Notes under the pieces: model-generated
Told to the model about the DNA's origin: nothing
Databases searched by the model: none
Seen by the model: only the letters and a program-made list of their open reading frames with translations
Assembly: GCA_026168605.1 (NCBI GenBank)
Contig: JAPFDX010000042.1
Coordinates: forward strand, 1-64,000
DNA: 64,000 nucleotides
Reading direction: 5' to 3'
DNA from: Roseburia sp.
GTDB lineage: Bacteria; Bacillota; Clostridia; Lachnospirales; Lachnospiraceae
Made by a program: the position numbers and the translations under genes
Shown here: in pieces, positions 1 through 8,906 of the stretch
Position numbering within the stretch: the stretch's first letter is position 1
Layout: the number at the start of each line of letters is the position of its first letter

Positions 1-1004
1 CACCGATTCTTGTGGAAGAAAAAGTACCAACCCCCGGCTGTCTGAACTATGAAAGATATGGGACTTTAGCCAATATCTACTCCGGAGCGCCCGCAGAAAA
101 AGCCTATGCGTGGACAATAGCACAGGTCAAGAGCATTTTGAAAGAGGAAACCTACATCGGTCACAGCGTCCACAACAAGCAGAGCAACATTTCATTCAAG
201 AACAAGAAAAAGGTGCGGAAGCCGCAGGAAGAATGGTATCGTGTGGAAAATACCCACGAAGCCATTATTTCCGAAGAAGTGTTCCAAAAAGTCCAGGAGC
301 TGATTGCAAGCAGACGCAGACGACAGAAGAATGGCACAACGCAGATATTTTCCGGGCTGGTAAAATGTGCGGACTGCGGATGGTCATTGGCTTATGGTGT
401 AAACAGCCAGAACAAAAATCCCTATGCACACTATCATTGCAGTAAGTACGGACAGGGATTACGCCAGTGTTCCATGCACTATATCCGCTATGATGTACTG
501 TATGCCTATGTGCTTGCAAGACTGCAATACTGGTCTATGCAGGTACAGAAAGACGAGGACAAGCTGCTGAAACGGCTGCTCAATGCCAGCGACAGGGAAA
601 GAAACTCTGCGAAGAAAAAGCAGGCTGCGGAGCTGAAAAAGGCAGAAAAGCGTAAAGCCGAGGTTGACGGGCTGTTTGCTAAAATGTATGAGGACTGGTC
701 TGCCGGACGCATAACCGAGTATAACTTCAATATGCTGTCCGAGAAGTACCAGAACGAGCAAAAGGAGCTTGAAACAAAAATAAGACAGCTTCACGAAACG
801 ATGGAAGCCGCCGTACAGACCGCAGCGGACGCTGAAAAGTGGATTGCCCTGATGAAACAGTATGTCAACCCTGTGGAGCTGACCGCCGAACTTCTGAACA
901 CTCTAATTGAAAAAATAACCGTCCACGAAGCTGTCAAGGGCGAGGACGGAAGCCGTGAGCAGGAAGTAGAAATCTACTACCGCTTCATCGGCAAAATCGA
1001 CTGA
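1..1004 (+). CDS. Large serine recombinase, C-terminal part (5' end outside window)
   Basis: Site-specific recombinase of an integrative element. The reading frame is open to the left window edge, so the catalytic N-terminal resolvase domain is not visible. What remains is the end of the Recombinase domain (the stretch ending near VFQKVQELI), a zinc-ribbon (CADCG, later a Cys in HYHCSKYG and in RQCSMHY), a long Lys/Glu-rich coiled coil at about residues 170-280 of the visible part, and a DUF4368-like tail ending RFIGKID. This architecture is that of Tn4451 TnpX-like integrases, which excise and insert the element carrying them. The gene ends about 35 bp before a sequence that resumes an interrupted host regulator, as expected for an integrase at an element's end. 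Confidence 0.9.
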   Translation, partial: PILVEEKVPTPGCLNYERYGTLANIYSGAPAEKAYAWTIAQVKSILKEETYIGHSVHNKQSNISFKNKKKVRKPQEEWYRVENTHEAIISEEVFQKVQELIASRRRRQKNGTTQIFSGLVKCADCGWSLAYGVNSQNKNPYAHYHCSKYGQGLRQCSMHYIRYDVLYAYVLARLQYWSMQVQKDEDKLLKRLLNASDRERNSAKKKQAAELKKAEKRKAEVDGLFAKMYEDWSAGRITEYNFNMLSEKYQNEQKELETKIRQLHETMEAAVQTAADAEKWIALMKQYVNPVELTAELLNTLIEKITVHEAVKGEDGSREQEVEIYYRFIGKID

Positions 1005-1029
1005 CCTTTCTTTTTTACCCAACAATATC

Positions 1030-1045
1030 TTTAATTAAGGGAAAC
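1030..1045. mobile_element. Probable right junction (attachment site) of the integrative element
   Basis: After the recombinase gene there is a short AT-rich tail with an in-frame TAA at 1032-1034. From about 1039 the sequence reads in frame into ETGRSMPDLQMLI, the usual end of an XRE helix-turn-helix domain (normally preceded by KW). The Trp codon TGG appears as AGG, so the crossover is probably at or next to GG at 1039-1040. The other junction is off the window, so the exact core cannot be set. Confidence 0.6.
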
Positions 1046-1055
1046 GGGGCGAAGT

Positions 1056-1652
1056 ATGCCGGATCTGCAAATGCTCATCGATATATGCAATACCTACCAT
1101 ATATCGCTCGACAAATTACTCAATGAAGATCATTCATTTGTAAATAAGATAGATTTTTATGGACGGATCCAGAAATTCCTAAAGATCGCTTCCCTGTACC
1201 TGCTCACCGGAATGGTCATATTCCTGTTGGCATTTGCCAGATGGAACATGATCGCGGCAGACAAAAACGAAGCGTTTGCAGACAATGCGCGCGCGTGGGG
1301 ATTTCTGCTGGAAAACGGCGTTTATCTCATGGAAGAAAACGAGGTATCCTACCAGCTCCCAAATCAAAAATTACCGCTCTTTCGGGACGATTTCTTTGTA
1401 AAAAATATCCAGGCATATCTTTGCCTGGACAATGTTGAGATTGACATGACTGTCTATGAAGAAAATCATTTTTCTATCACTCTCAACCATAACAGAGGTA
1501 TGAGTGGTACCCTGGACGAAAATGGGGAACCCTCGATCATTGAAAACACTTTAAACCCGGAGGAAAAGAATCTGCTGGACAGGCACGGGAATGAGATTGC
1601 CGCAATATTGGAACAGTTACTGGCAATCCATCATTCCGTCTATTCCTCCTGA
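1056..1652 (+). CDS. Truncated XRE-family regulator with membrane segment (3' fragment)
   Basis: The first residues (PDLQMLIDICNTYHISLDKLL) are the last helix of an XRE/Cro-type DNA-binding domain. In-frame homology runs back to about 1041 (ETGRS) and then stops in foreign sequence. The rest has one hydrophobic segment at about residues 46-66 and an unrecognised C-terminal domain with no catalytic motif. XRE proteins with a membrane-linked C-terminal half are common in Clostridia. The DNA-binding part is missing, so this is most likely a dead fragment made by integration of the neighbouring element, although ATG 1056 could still start a 198-residue product. No good Shine-Dalgarno sequence precedes it. 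Confidence 0.7.
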   Translation: MPDLQMLIDICNTYHISLDKLLNEDHSFVNKIDFYGRIQKFLKIASLYLLTGMVIFLLAFARWNMIAADKNEAFADNARAWGFLLENGVYLMEENEVSYQLPNQKLPLFRDDFFVKNIQAYLCLDNVEIDMTVYEENHFSITLNHNRGMSGTLDENGEPSIIENTLNPEEKNLLDRHGNEIAAILEQLLAIHHSVYSS

Positions 1653-1661
1653 TGTTTTCTG

Positions 1662-2351
1662 TCACAAGCCGGCAAGCTCCGCCCTGATCTCTGCGGCAAG
1701 CTCCTGCGCCTTTTCCAGTCTCTCCCCGCGCATCTCGCCGCCAAAGCAGAGCTCTGCCGCCTGCCACTCCTTCGCCTTCATCCGGTCCTTTTCCTCGGCG
1801 GAAAGGCTTCCGGCATATTCCAGAAGGGACAGTCCGGTGAGACGCTTCATATAGGGCAGCGCATACGGCTGCATCTTTTTGCGCGCGTCAAACTCACCTT
1901 TCATCCCCAGCATTTCCTTCGCCTGCGCGGCGATCTCTTCCCGGCGCGCCTTTTTCTCCTCCCGTTCCGCTTTGCGGAGCTCATAGTGCTCAAACGCATC
2001 CTCAAGGGCGGTGTAAAACTCTTTCTTAAAATCCACCGGGCGGAGAAATACACGGAACACATTGCGCTCATTGAAGAAAAAATAGAGCTGTGCCGGACTG
2101 ATTGTTGTCGTGTAGAGAATACAGATGGTGTCCGGAAAGTTTTTATTCAGGTACGTCACGATCTGCTCCCCGTTATATCCGTCCAATGACAAGCCCGTGA
2201 CTGCGACCTGATATGTGTTCTTCTTCAGGCAGGCAGCCGCCTCGATCCCGTTTGTCGCAATATCGATCTCGACGTCCCTTCCCTGCATCGCCGCAGAAAA
2301 TTCTTCCACCAGCTCCGGATATTTATTGATAAACAAAAGCTTTTTGCCCAT
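1662..2351 (-). CDS. Degenerate response-regulator receiver protein
   Basis: About 229 residues. The first ~120 have the receiver fold pattern (KKLLFINKYPEL, then YQVAVTGLSLDGYNG, then VFLRPVDFKKEF). The acidic pair that normally follows strand 1 reads INKY and the phospho-acceptor strand reads VAVTGL, so the usual aspartate is absent; only an RP in place of KP remains near the end. The remainder is a charged helical region (about residues 125-165) and a short tail. It has no DNA-binding domain. Start 2351 is preferred over an upstream ATG at 2375 because GGAGGA lies 6 nt before it. It is probably a phosphorylation-independent signalling or scaffold protein. Confidence 0.6.
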   Translation of the reverse strand: MGKKLLFINKYPELVEEFSAAMQGRDVEIDIATNGIEAAACLKKNTYQVAVTGLSLDGYNGEQIVTYLNKNFPDTICILYTTTISPAQLYFFFNERNVFRVFLRPVDFKKEFYTALEDAFEHYELRKAEREEKKARREEIAAQAKEMLGMKGEFDARKKMQPYALPYMKRLTGLSLLEYAGSLSAEEKDRMKAKEWQAAELCFGGEMRGERLEKAQELAAEIRAELAGL

Positions 2352-2508
2352 GGATATTCCTCCGCCATCGTTCACAATTTATTCATGTAAGATTCAAAGT
2401 TCTTTCACTTCATAAACATGAAATTTTCATTTCTGCATCATATACTATAACCATACAAAAGATAGTTATCAGTATTTGTTACTACCCACAAAACTTTTTC
2501 ATAATCTG

Positions 2509-2558
2509 CCATGTAACTTATGTTACATGGCAATCCTCCCTTTTATGGGAGTTTTTTT
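2509..2558 (+). terminator. Two hairpins at the end of glnN, the second terminator-like on the plus strand
   Basis: A perfect 9-bp stem (CCATGTAAC / GTTACATGG, loop TTAT) at 2509-2530 is followed by CTCCC / GGGAG with seven T on the plus strand at 2536-2558. The T-run is on the strand opposite glnN and runs into its stop codon, so it would stop plus-strand transcription entering glnN antisense. A weak TTGTTA-18-CATAAT promoter-like pair precedes it at 2476-2505. Confidence 0.45.
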
Positions 2559-4677
2559 ATACCTCAAAGATCAGATCGCCATAGGACGGCATCGGCCACA
2601 TGGATTTATCCACGAGCATTTCCAGCTTATCGACCGGAGTGCGCAGCTCATCCATCGCCGTCCGCACCACATCATGGTAATAAACCGCCTGTTCCCTGCC
2701 CTCCGACATCGCTGCCGCCTGCCCGGTCACTTCCTCAAGCTTCGCAAGCGCCAGTTTCGAATCCGAAAGCAGATCTGACACCTCCACCAGAATCTCCGTC
2801 TGCACACTGACATCCGCGCCGCACGCCTGCTTCACCGCATTGATCGAACCTGCAAGCACCGTCGTGTACTTGATGACCGCCGGAATGATCTGTTTTGTGG
2901 CGATGTCGATCATCGCTCTCGCCTCGATATTGATCTCCTTCGCATACGTCTCGTACTCGATCTCCACGCGGGAATCCAGCTCCGCTCTCGTAAACACCTT
3001 AAACTTCTCGAACAGCGCAACCGCTTTCTCTGTGTTTAACGCCGGGATCGCATCCACCATCGACCGGATATTAGGCAGTCCGCGTCTTTTTGCTTCCTCC
3101 ACCCACTCATCCGAGTAACCGTTTCCGTTGAACACAATCCGCTCATGCTCTGTCGCGTATTTTTTGATGAGGTCGTGCACCGCCATCTCAAAGTCGTCCG
3201 CCGCCTCTAAAACGTCACACGCCTCCGCAAACGCCTCCGCCACGATCGTGTTGAGCACCACATTCGGCTGTGCCACCGAGTCCTGCGCGCCCACCATACG
3301 GAACTCAAATTTGTTTCCCGTAAATGCAAACGGGGACGTGCGGTTGCGGTCTGTCGCATCCTTCATGAAATCCGGCAGCGTACGCACTCCCGTCTCAAGC
3401 TTTTTCCCGGAAATACTGTGCGTCGCCTCGCCTGTGCTGATCAACTGGGTCAGCACGTCCTGAAGCTGCTCGCCCAGATAGACGGAAATGATCGCTGGCG
3501 GCGCCTCGTTCGCCCCCAGACGGTGATCGTTCCCGACGTCCGCCGCAGATTCGCGCAGGAGGTCGGCGTGCTTGTCCACCGCCTTTAAGACGCAGGTCAG
3601 CACCAGTAAGAACTGCACATTTTCGTGCGGTGTCTTTCCCGGCTCTAAGAGATTGATGCCGTCGTCCGTCGTGATCGACCAGTTGTTGTGCTTGCCGCTT
3701 CCGTTCACGCCCGCAAACGGCTTCTCGTGCAGAAGGCACTGCAATCCGTGGCGTCCCGCCACCTTCTTCAACGTCTCCATCACGAGCTGGTTGTGGTCAA
3801 CCGCCACATTTGCCTTCGCATAGATCGGCGCGAGCTCATGCTGCGCCGGAGCCGCCTCGTTGTGCTGGGTCTTTGCCGTCACGCCAAGCTTCCACAATTC
3901 CTCGTTGACGTCCCTCATAAATGCCGCAACGCGTTCCCGTATCGTACCGAAATAGTGGTCGTCCATCTCCTGTCCTTTTGGCGGCATCGCGCCGAACAGC
4001 GTGCGCCCCGTAAAAATCAGGTCTTTGCGCTGAAGGTATTTCTCCCGGTCCACGATAAAATATTCCTGCTCCGGTCCGACCGACGGGATCACCTTACTGG
4101 ATGTCGTGTTGCCAAACAGGCGAAGCAGACGCAGTGACTGCTCGTTGATCGCCTCCATCGAGCGGAGCAGCGGCGTCTTCTGGTCGAGCGCCTCGCCCGT
4201 GTAGGAGCAGAACGCCGTCGGGATGCAGAGCGTCGCGCCCGCCGCATCCTGCCTTACAAATGCCGGGGAAGTGCAATCCCACGCCGTATAGCCGCGCGCC
4301 TCGAAAGTCGCGCGGAGTCCGCCGGACGGGAAAGAGGACGCATCCGGCTCTCCCTTGATCAGCTCCTTGCCGGAAAAGCTCATCAACACCTTGCCGTTTT
4401 CCATCGGCGCTGTGATAAAGGAATCGTGCTTCTCCGCCGTCACTCCGGTCAACGGCTGAAACCAGTGACTGTAATGGGTCGCGCCCTTCTCGATCGCCCA
4501 CTCCTTCATCTCGTGCGCAACGACGTCCGCTGTCTCAAGATCCAGCTCCTTCCCCTCGTCTATCACTTCCTTTAATTTTTTATATACCTTCTTCGGCAGA
4601 CGCTCCTGCATCACCGCGTCATTAAATACATTTTTACCGAAGATCTCCGCCACGTTAAGGTACCCTGTCTCGCTCAT
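2557..4677 (-). CDS. glnN: Glutamine synthetase type III
   Basis: Makes glutamine from glutamate, ammonia and ATP in the cytoplasm. The 706-residue length fits GSIII (about 700), much longer than GSI. Recognisable are the N-terminal GSIII region with TAPMENGK and [13 protein letters not shown], the ATP/glutamate-site stretch [14 protein letters not shown] near residue 325, and the catalytic core around [13 protein letters not shown]. The C-terminal third is the helical GSIII extension. An AAAGGATG Shine-Dalgarno lies upstream of ATG 4677. It stands alone, with a 550-bp repeat-rich spacer upstream that may hold its control region; I could not pick a convincing promoter. Confidence 0.95.
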   Translation of the reverse strand: MSETGYLNVAEIFGKNVFNDAVMQERLPKKVYKKLKEVIDEGKELDLETADVVAHEMKEWAIEKGATHYSHWFQPLTGVTAEKHDSFITAPMENGKVLMSFSGKELIKGEPDASSFPSGGLRATFEARGYTAWDCTSPAFVRQDAAGATLCIPTAFCSYTGEALDQKTPLLRSMEAINEQSLRLLRLFGNTTSSKVIPSVGPEQEYFIVDREKYLQRKDLIFTGRTLFGAMPPKGQEMDDHYFGTIRERVAAFMRDVNEELWKLGVTAKTQHNEAAPAQHELAPIYAKANVAVDHNQLVMETLKKVAGRHGLQCLLHEKPFAGVNGSGKHNNWSITTDDGINLLEPGKTPHENVQFLLVLTCVLKAVDKHADLLRESAADVGNDHRLGANEAPPAIISVYLGEQLQDVLTQLISTGEATHSISGKKLETGVRTLPDFMKDATDRNRTSPFAFTGNKFEFRMVGAQDSVAQPNVVLNTIVAEAFAEACDVLEAADDFEMAVHDLIKKYATEHERIVFNGNGYSDEWVEEAKRRGLPNIRSMVDAIPALNTEKAVALFEKFKVFTRAELDSRVEIEYETYAKEINIEARAMIDIATKQIIPAVIKYTTVLAGSINAVKQACGADVSVQTEILVEVSDLLSDSKLALAKLEEVTGQAAAMSEGREQAVYYHDVVRTAMDELRTPVDKLEMLVDKSMWPMPSYGDLIFEV

Positions 4678-4747
4678 TTTCTACATCCTTTCCTCATTGC
4701 CGGTAATTCTCTGCTGTCTGATTTACTTCTTTTAATGTACGCGATTT

Positions 4748-5060
4748 TTCATAGGATTTCAACCGGAAAATCCAGATTGTGCCTGGCAAAATACATAAAT
4801 GAGATTCTTTTTGTTCAGGATTCCGAAGCTAAGAACTTCTAAAATGTTCTGAATACCGGTAATGTGCAGGAACGCAACCGCCCTCTATGCGCCATCCATA
4901 GCGCAAGTCGGGCTTTCGCCGGCATCCTTGCCGTCGAATTGCTGGAAATCGACAGAACATTAAGAAGTTCTAAGCTTCTCCATATTCACAAATCAGAATC
5001 TCATTTATGTATTTTGCCAATCTCATTTTTGAATCCTCTTTTTAACACCTGGATCCTATG
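4748..5060. repeat. ~310-bp imperfect inverted repeat
   Basis: The spacer between fba and glnN folds on itself. The left arm has CATAGGATT, GGCAAAATACATAAATGAGA (about 4785-4805) and AGCTAAGAACTTCT followed by ATGTTCTG (about 4830-4855). The right arm has the reverse complements in reverse order: CAGAACAT and AGAAGTTCTAAGCT (about 4955-4978), TCTCATTTATGTATTTTGCC (about 5001-5020), and ATCCTATG ending at 5060. The centre (~100 bp) is not repetitive. No transposase is present. Part of the right arm recurs in degenerate form at 45.34-45.42 kb, so this belongs to a dispersed family. Confidence 0.75.
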
Positions 5061-5190
5061 AAAAAGAGTTTCGCCTGGGAAACTCTCCGCCTGCGGCGGG
5101 TCGCATCAGCGACACAGTTCCTCTCCGCCGCAGTGCGATCCCCCGGAGGTTTTTACTTTATAGGGAACGAAGTTTCCTATAAAGTAAAAA
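5061..5190 (+). repeat. 130-bp dispersed hairpin repeat, copy 1
   Basis: Nearly identical to 37643-37771 (one substitution and one 1-bp gap by eye). It consists of a 7-bp stem GAGTTTC / GAAACTC, a GC-rich middle with GCGGCGG / CCGCCGC arms, and a final hairpin TTTTACTTTATAGG / CCTATAAAGTAAAA. No reading frame is shared in a way that suggests coding. It abuts the right end of the 310-bp inverted repeat. Confidence 0.85.
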
Positions 5191-5216
5191 ACGCCCCGCG
5201 GGGCAAACGCCCTGCG
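5186..5216 (-). terminator. Probable rho-independent terminator of fba
   Basis: On the minus strand, just after the fba stop codon, a GC-rich hairpin (GCCCCGC / GCGGGGC overlap, alternatively GCAGGGC / GCCCCGC) is followed by six T. It merges with the AT-rich hairpin of the adjoining repeat. Confidence 0.65.
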
Positions 5217-5233
5217 GAGCTCTCTCATATCTC

Positions 5234-6100
5234 TTATTCTGCTTTGCCGATAGAACCGAACAACTCCATCTTCTCCTTCACAGTTGCCTTGATCGCATCT
5301 GCGCCCGGAGCTAACAGCTTACGAGGGTCAAAGCCTTTGCCCTCGAGATCCTTACCTGCCTCAATATATTTACGTGTTGCCTCTGCAAAAGATAACTGGC
5401 ACTCTGTATTTACGTTGATCTTTGCCACACCAAGGGAGATCGCCTTCTTGATCATCTCCTCCGGAATGCCTGTACCTCCATGAAGTACCAGCGGCATATC
5501 GCCCGTCAGTTTCTGGATCCCGTCCAAGGTCTCAAAGCTTAAGCCTTCCCAGTTCTCCGGGTATTTGCCGTGGATGTTACCGATACCTGCTGCAAGCATA
5601 TCTACACCGAGGTCTGCAATTCTCTTGCACTCCTGCGGATCTGCGCACTCGCCTTTACCGATCACACCGTCTTCCTCGCCGCCGATCGATCCAACCTCTG
5701 CCTCGATGGACATACCGTTCTTGTGTGCGAGTTCTGCGAGCTCTGTCGTCTTGGCAACGTTCTCGTCAATGTCATAGTGGGAGCCGTCAAACATGATGGA
5801 AGAAAATCCTGCTTCCACACACTTTAAGCATCCTTCGTAAGAACCGTGATCCAGATGTAATGCCACCGGAACTGTGATGTTCAGCTCCTCGATCATAGCC
5901 TTCACCATGGCAGCAACCGTCTTATAGCCTGTCATGTACTTTCCTGCGCCCTCGGATACACCAAGGATCACCGGAGACTTGCACTCCTGGGCTGTCAGAA
6001 GAATGGATTTCGTCCACTCCAGATTGTTAATGTTGAACTGACCGACTGCATAGTGACCGGCCTTTGCCTTGTCTAACATTTCTTTTGCAGATACTAACAT
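5234..6100 (-). CDS. fba: Fructose-1,6-bisphosphate aldolase, class II
   Basis: Splits fructose-1,6-bisphosphate into dihydroxyacetone phosphate and glyceraldehyde-3-phosphate in glycolysis and runs in reverse for gluconeogenesis. At 288 residues it has the class IIB (FbaA/GatY/KbaY) layout: VGQFNINN near the N-terminus, ALHLDHGS with catalytic Asp and zinc His near residue 83, EAEVGSIGGEEDG near residue 135, and the C-terminal LHGGTGIP and KINVNTEC motifs that bind phosphate and metal. AGGGAGGA precedes ATG 6100 at good spacing. It is flanked by a terminator downstream and a TATAAT-like element about 55 bp upstream, so it is probably monocistronic. Confidence 0.95.
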   Translation of the reverse strand: MLVSAKEMLDKAKAGHYAVGQFNINNLEWTKSILLTAQECKSPVILGVSEGAGKYMTGYKTVAAMVKAMIEELNITVPVALHLDHGSYEGCLKCVEAGFSSIMFDGSHYDIDENVAKTTELAELAHKNGMSIEAEVGSIGGEEDGVIGKGECADPQECKRIADLGVDMLAAGIGNIHGKYPENWEGLSFETLDGIQKLTGDMPLVLHGGTGIPEEMIKKAISLGVAKINVNTECQLSFAEATRKYIEAGKDLEGKGFDPRKLLAPGADAIKATVKEKMELFGSIGKAE

Positions 6101-6203
6101 ATTAGAATCCTCCCTAAATTTAAGATTTGCCGTATATGGGAATTACCCTAACGGTATTATATATTACTTTAACTGAAAAATAAAGTTAAATTTCTCACAA
6201 TCT

Positions 6204-7115
6204 TTATCCCTGTAATTCCTCAAAAGGCACCATAATTTCCACCGCGCGCCGGAGATTGCGCACCGTGATGTCCGTGTGGTCGCCGCCAAACTCTCCGTCG
6301 AGCGTCCACGGAACGGGCTCCTTCGACAAAAAACGCACCTCTTTGGACTTAAAGGAATACACCATATCGGTGTCGTCCACGAGATTGATGAGGGATGCGA
6401 TGATCTCATTCAGCTCGATCGGGTTTTTCGGTTTCCGGATCAGAGTGACCTCAAACACGCCGTCGTCCAGCTCCACATCCTTGCCCGTCATGCCCTTAAA
6501 GCCACCGACCGAGGTCGAATTGCTGATCATCCCGTAAATAAATTCCCCCTGCACATAGGCGCCGTTGCACTCCACCTGCATGAGATAGGACGGAATATCG
6601 TGCAGGCTTCGCACACCCTCGAGAATATACGCCGCATGGCCGAGCACATTTTTCCACTCCTGGCTCGTCTTGTAGGAGACGCTGGTAAACAGACCGAACG
6701 CCGCCACATAGACAAAATAATCGCCGCCAAACGCGCCGATATCGCAGGCAAAATGCTTTCCATACACCGCGTTCTCCGCAGCGCGCACCATATCCTTCGG
6801 GATCTTTAACGACGTCGCAAAATCGTTCGTGCTGCCTGCCGGAATATAGCCGAGCGGCACCTTCGTGTCGCGGTGCATCATCCCCGTAACCACCTCGTCG
6901 AGTGTTCCGTCGCCTCCGCTGCACACGACCAGATCATATGCGCCGGCTTCCTCCTGAACCTTTACCGTGGCGTCTCCGGGCGCCTGTGTCGGATAAATCG
7001 TCACCTCATAGTCCGCTTTTACCATCGTGTCCACAATCTCTAAAAGCTGTGTCTTAATCTGTGCCTTTCCGGAGTACGGATTAAAGACAAATAACAATTT
7101 CTTTTTTCCACTCAT
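6204..7115 (-). CDS. Diacylglycerol/sphingosine kinase-family lipid kinase
   Basis: About 303 residues of the YegS/DagK/BmrU family, which phosphorylate lipid substrates such as diacylglycerol at the membrane. Visible are the nucleotide-binding start LLFVFNPYSGKAQ, the signature VVCSGGDGTLDEVVTGM near residue 55, GYIPAGSTNDFATSL, and a C-terminal DGEF. The open frame continues upstream to 7319 but that part overlaps whiA and has no family similarity, so ATG 7115 (MSGKKK), 37 bp after the whiA stop, is the start. It is the last gene of the uvrC-hprK-murB-rapZ-whiA run. The true lipid substrate cannot be told from sequence. Confidence 0.85.
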   Translation of the reverse strand: MSGKKKLLFVFNPYSGKAQIKTQLLEIVDTMVKADYEVTIYPTQAPGDATVKVQEEAGAYDLVVCSGGDGTLDEVVTGMMHRDTKVPLGYIPAGSTNDFATSLKIPKDMVRAAENAVYGKHFACDIGAFGGDYFVYVAAFGLFTSVSYKTSQEWKNVLGHAAYILEGVRSLHDIPSYLMQVECNGAYVQGEFIYGMISNSTSVGGFKGMTGKDVELDDGVFEVTLIRKPKNPIELNEIIASLINLVDDTDMVYSFKSKEVRFLSKEPVPWTLDGEFGGDHTDITVRNLRRAVEIMVPFEELQG

Positions 7116-7152
7116 AACTATGTGCACCCCGTTCTGTTTGAATTCTCTGTGA

Positions 7153-8013
7153 TCACTGACGCAGATTCTCCGCGATCTCACTGATTTTGCGGAGTCTGTG
7201 GTTGACGCCGGATTTCCCCACCGGAGGATCCAGGTAGGTTCCAAGCTCCTTGAGCGGCGCGTCAGGATATTCCAGCCGCAGCAGCGCGATCTCCCGCAGA
7301 TTATCGGGCAGGCTGTCAAGTCCTGCCGTCTCCCGGATATATGTGATATCCTCGAGCTGCTGCACCGCCGCGTTCACCGTCTTGCTGATATTCGCCGTCT
7401 CACAGTTTACCTTGCGGTTCACCGAATTGCGCATCTCCTTTAAGATCCTTACATTTTCCAGATCCATCAGCGCCACATATGCTTCCATGATATTGAGCAT
7501 ATCGACGATCTGCGCCCCTTCCTTCAGATATACGACATGGTATTTCTTACGCGTCACGATCTTGGCGTCCATACCGAAGCTGTTGATGACCTCGCAGAGC
7601 TGCGCCGCCTGCTCCCCGCTTCTGCACACGATCTCAAAATGGTAGGACTTGTTCGGATCGCTGATCGAACCGCTCGCCAAAAACGCTCCCCGGATGAAAG
7701 CTCTCTTACAACAGCTCTGCTGCAGCAAAATCCCATGGACCGTGTCTGTCGGATGCGGACGTCCCGTTTCCTCATCCCACATTTTTACCGCTTCCAGTAT
7801 GCGCCGTTCCTCCCCGGCGTCAAAGCTGCCGTGATCCTCAAACAATTTATGTACCAGAAGCTGGTATTTTTCCTTCAGTGACGGATTCTCAGAATCTGCC
7901 GTGTTGACCCTGCACTCAAAGGCGATCAGCGCCGCCAGCTCCGCGAGCTGGCAGTGCCTGCTTTTGCCGATGTGCTTTGCCAGTTCTTCCTTCACTTCAC
8001 TTGAAAATGACAT
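7153..8013 (-). CDS. whiA: DNA-binding protein WhiA
   Basis: WhiA combines a LAGLIDADG-homing-endonuclease-like N-terminal half, without nuclease activity, with a C-terminal helix-turn-helix. In Firmicutes it affects cell division and chromosome segregation; in actinomycetes it controls sporulation. Here [13 protein letters not shown] starts the protein, [17 protein letters not shown] marks the LAGLIDADG-type fold near residue 107, and the C-terminus ([30 protein letters not shown] in two overlapping parts) is the WhiA HTH. The 286-residue length is usual for clostridial WhiA. GGGGAGAGGG precedes ATG 8013. It lies 14 bp after rapZ, the classic order. Confidence 0.95.
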   Translation of the reverse strand: MSFSSEVKEELAKHIGKSRHCQLAELAALIAFECRVNTADSENPSLKEKYQLLVHKLFEDHGSFDAGEERRILEAVKMWDEETGRPHPTDTVHGILLQQSCCKRAFIRGAFLASGSISDPNKSYHFEIVCRSGEQAAQLCEVINSFGMDAKIVTRKKYHVVYLKEGAQIVDMLNIMEAYVALMDLENVRILKEMRNSVNRKVNCETANISKTVNAAVQQLEDITYIRETAGLDSLPDNLREIALLRLEYPDAPLKELGTYLDPPVGKSGVNHRLRKISEIAENLRQ

Positions 8014-8027
8014 AGCCCTCTCCCCGA

Positions 8028-8906
8028 TTATTTTCCGCGCAATGCATCCTTTCCGATATCCCTGTGCTCAATTTTAATACCGTATTCCTTGCTCCCGGAA
8101 AGCCTCCGGTACAGCTCGTTTGCCAGAGCGACCGAACGGTGTTTGCCCCCGGTGCAGCCGATGGAGATCACGAGCTGGTTTTTCCCCTCTGTGATGTAAT
8201 TCGGGATCAGAAAATTTAATAAATCCTCTATCTTTTCGACAAACTCATGCGCCTCCCCAAACTGGAACACATAGTCTTGGATCTCTTTGTCATTCCCGGT
8301 CTTTGCGCGAAGCCCCTCCACATAATAGGGGTTCGGCAGAAACCGCACATCAAACACCAGATCAGAATCTGCCGGAATGCCGTACTTAAAGCCGAACGAC
8401 AGCACCGTGATAAACAGATTCTTATAATCCTGGTTCTGCACAAAAATTTTATCCAGCTCCGCCTTTAACTCTCGCGTCAAAAGACGGCTGGTATCTATGA
8501 TGTAATCGGCGCGCTCCTTTAAAAATGCAAGCCGCTTTCTCTCCTCTTCAATGCCCTTGTCCACCCGCTCGCCACCTGCCAGCGGATGATTTCTTCTGGT
8601 CTCCTTGTAGCGCTTGACGAGAACGGAATCCTCTGCATCCAGAAAAAGGATCTCACAGTGCACCCCTATGCTTCTCATACGGTTTAAGGTGTCACGCAGT
8701 TCCTCCAGTGCCTGTCCGTTGCGAATGTCGATCCCGACCGCCACCTTTTGCAGCTCTGTATTCTGCTGCTGGTCGAAAAGCTCCGCGAACTTCTCAAGCA
8801 GTGCGATGGGAAGATTGTCCACACAGTAAAACCCAATATCCTCCATCATCTTGATCGCCGTACTTTTTCCGGCCCCGGACATCCCGGTCAGTATCACAAA
8901 CTTCAT
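8028..8906 (-). CDS. rapZ: RapZ/YvcJ nucleotide-binding protein
   Basis: P-loop protein of the RapZ (YvcJ) family, 292 residues. The N-terminal Walker A reads [10 protein letters not shown] at residues 7-16 and the DNLP motif follows at about residue 30. The C-terminal RapZ domain contains FGFKYGIP and the [12 protein letters not shown] anion-binding loop near residue 250. In E. coli RapZ is an RNase adaptor tuning GlmS; in Bacillus YvcJ binds GTP and affects competence. Its ATG overlaps the murB stop (ATGA), so the two are translationally linked, and whiA follows. Confidence 0.95.
   Translation of the reverse strand: MKFVILTGMSGAGKSTAIKMMEDIGFYCVDNLPIALLEKFAELFDQQQNTELQKVAVGIDIRNGQALEELRDTLNRMRSIGVHCEILFLDAEDSVLVKRYKETRRNHPLAGGERVDKGIEEERKRLAFLKERADYIIDTSRLLTRELKAELDKIFVQNQDYKNLFITVLSFGFKYGIPADSDLVFDVRFLPNPYYVEGLRAKTGNDKEIQDYVFQFGEAHEFVEKIEDLLNFLIPNYITEGKNQLVISIGCTGGKHRSVALANELYRRLSGSKEYGIKIEHRDIGKDALRGK

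Noticed and set aside
2512-2527. GlnR/TnrA-like box at the end of glnN
   Set aside because: TGTAA-N6-TTACA is one base short of the known TGTNA-N7-TNACA spacing and lies downstream of the gene; better explained as a hairpin.
4864-5061. Open frame inside the 310-bp inverted repeat
   Set aside because: It crosses repeat arms and core, has no ribosome site and no protein-like composition.
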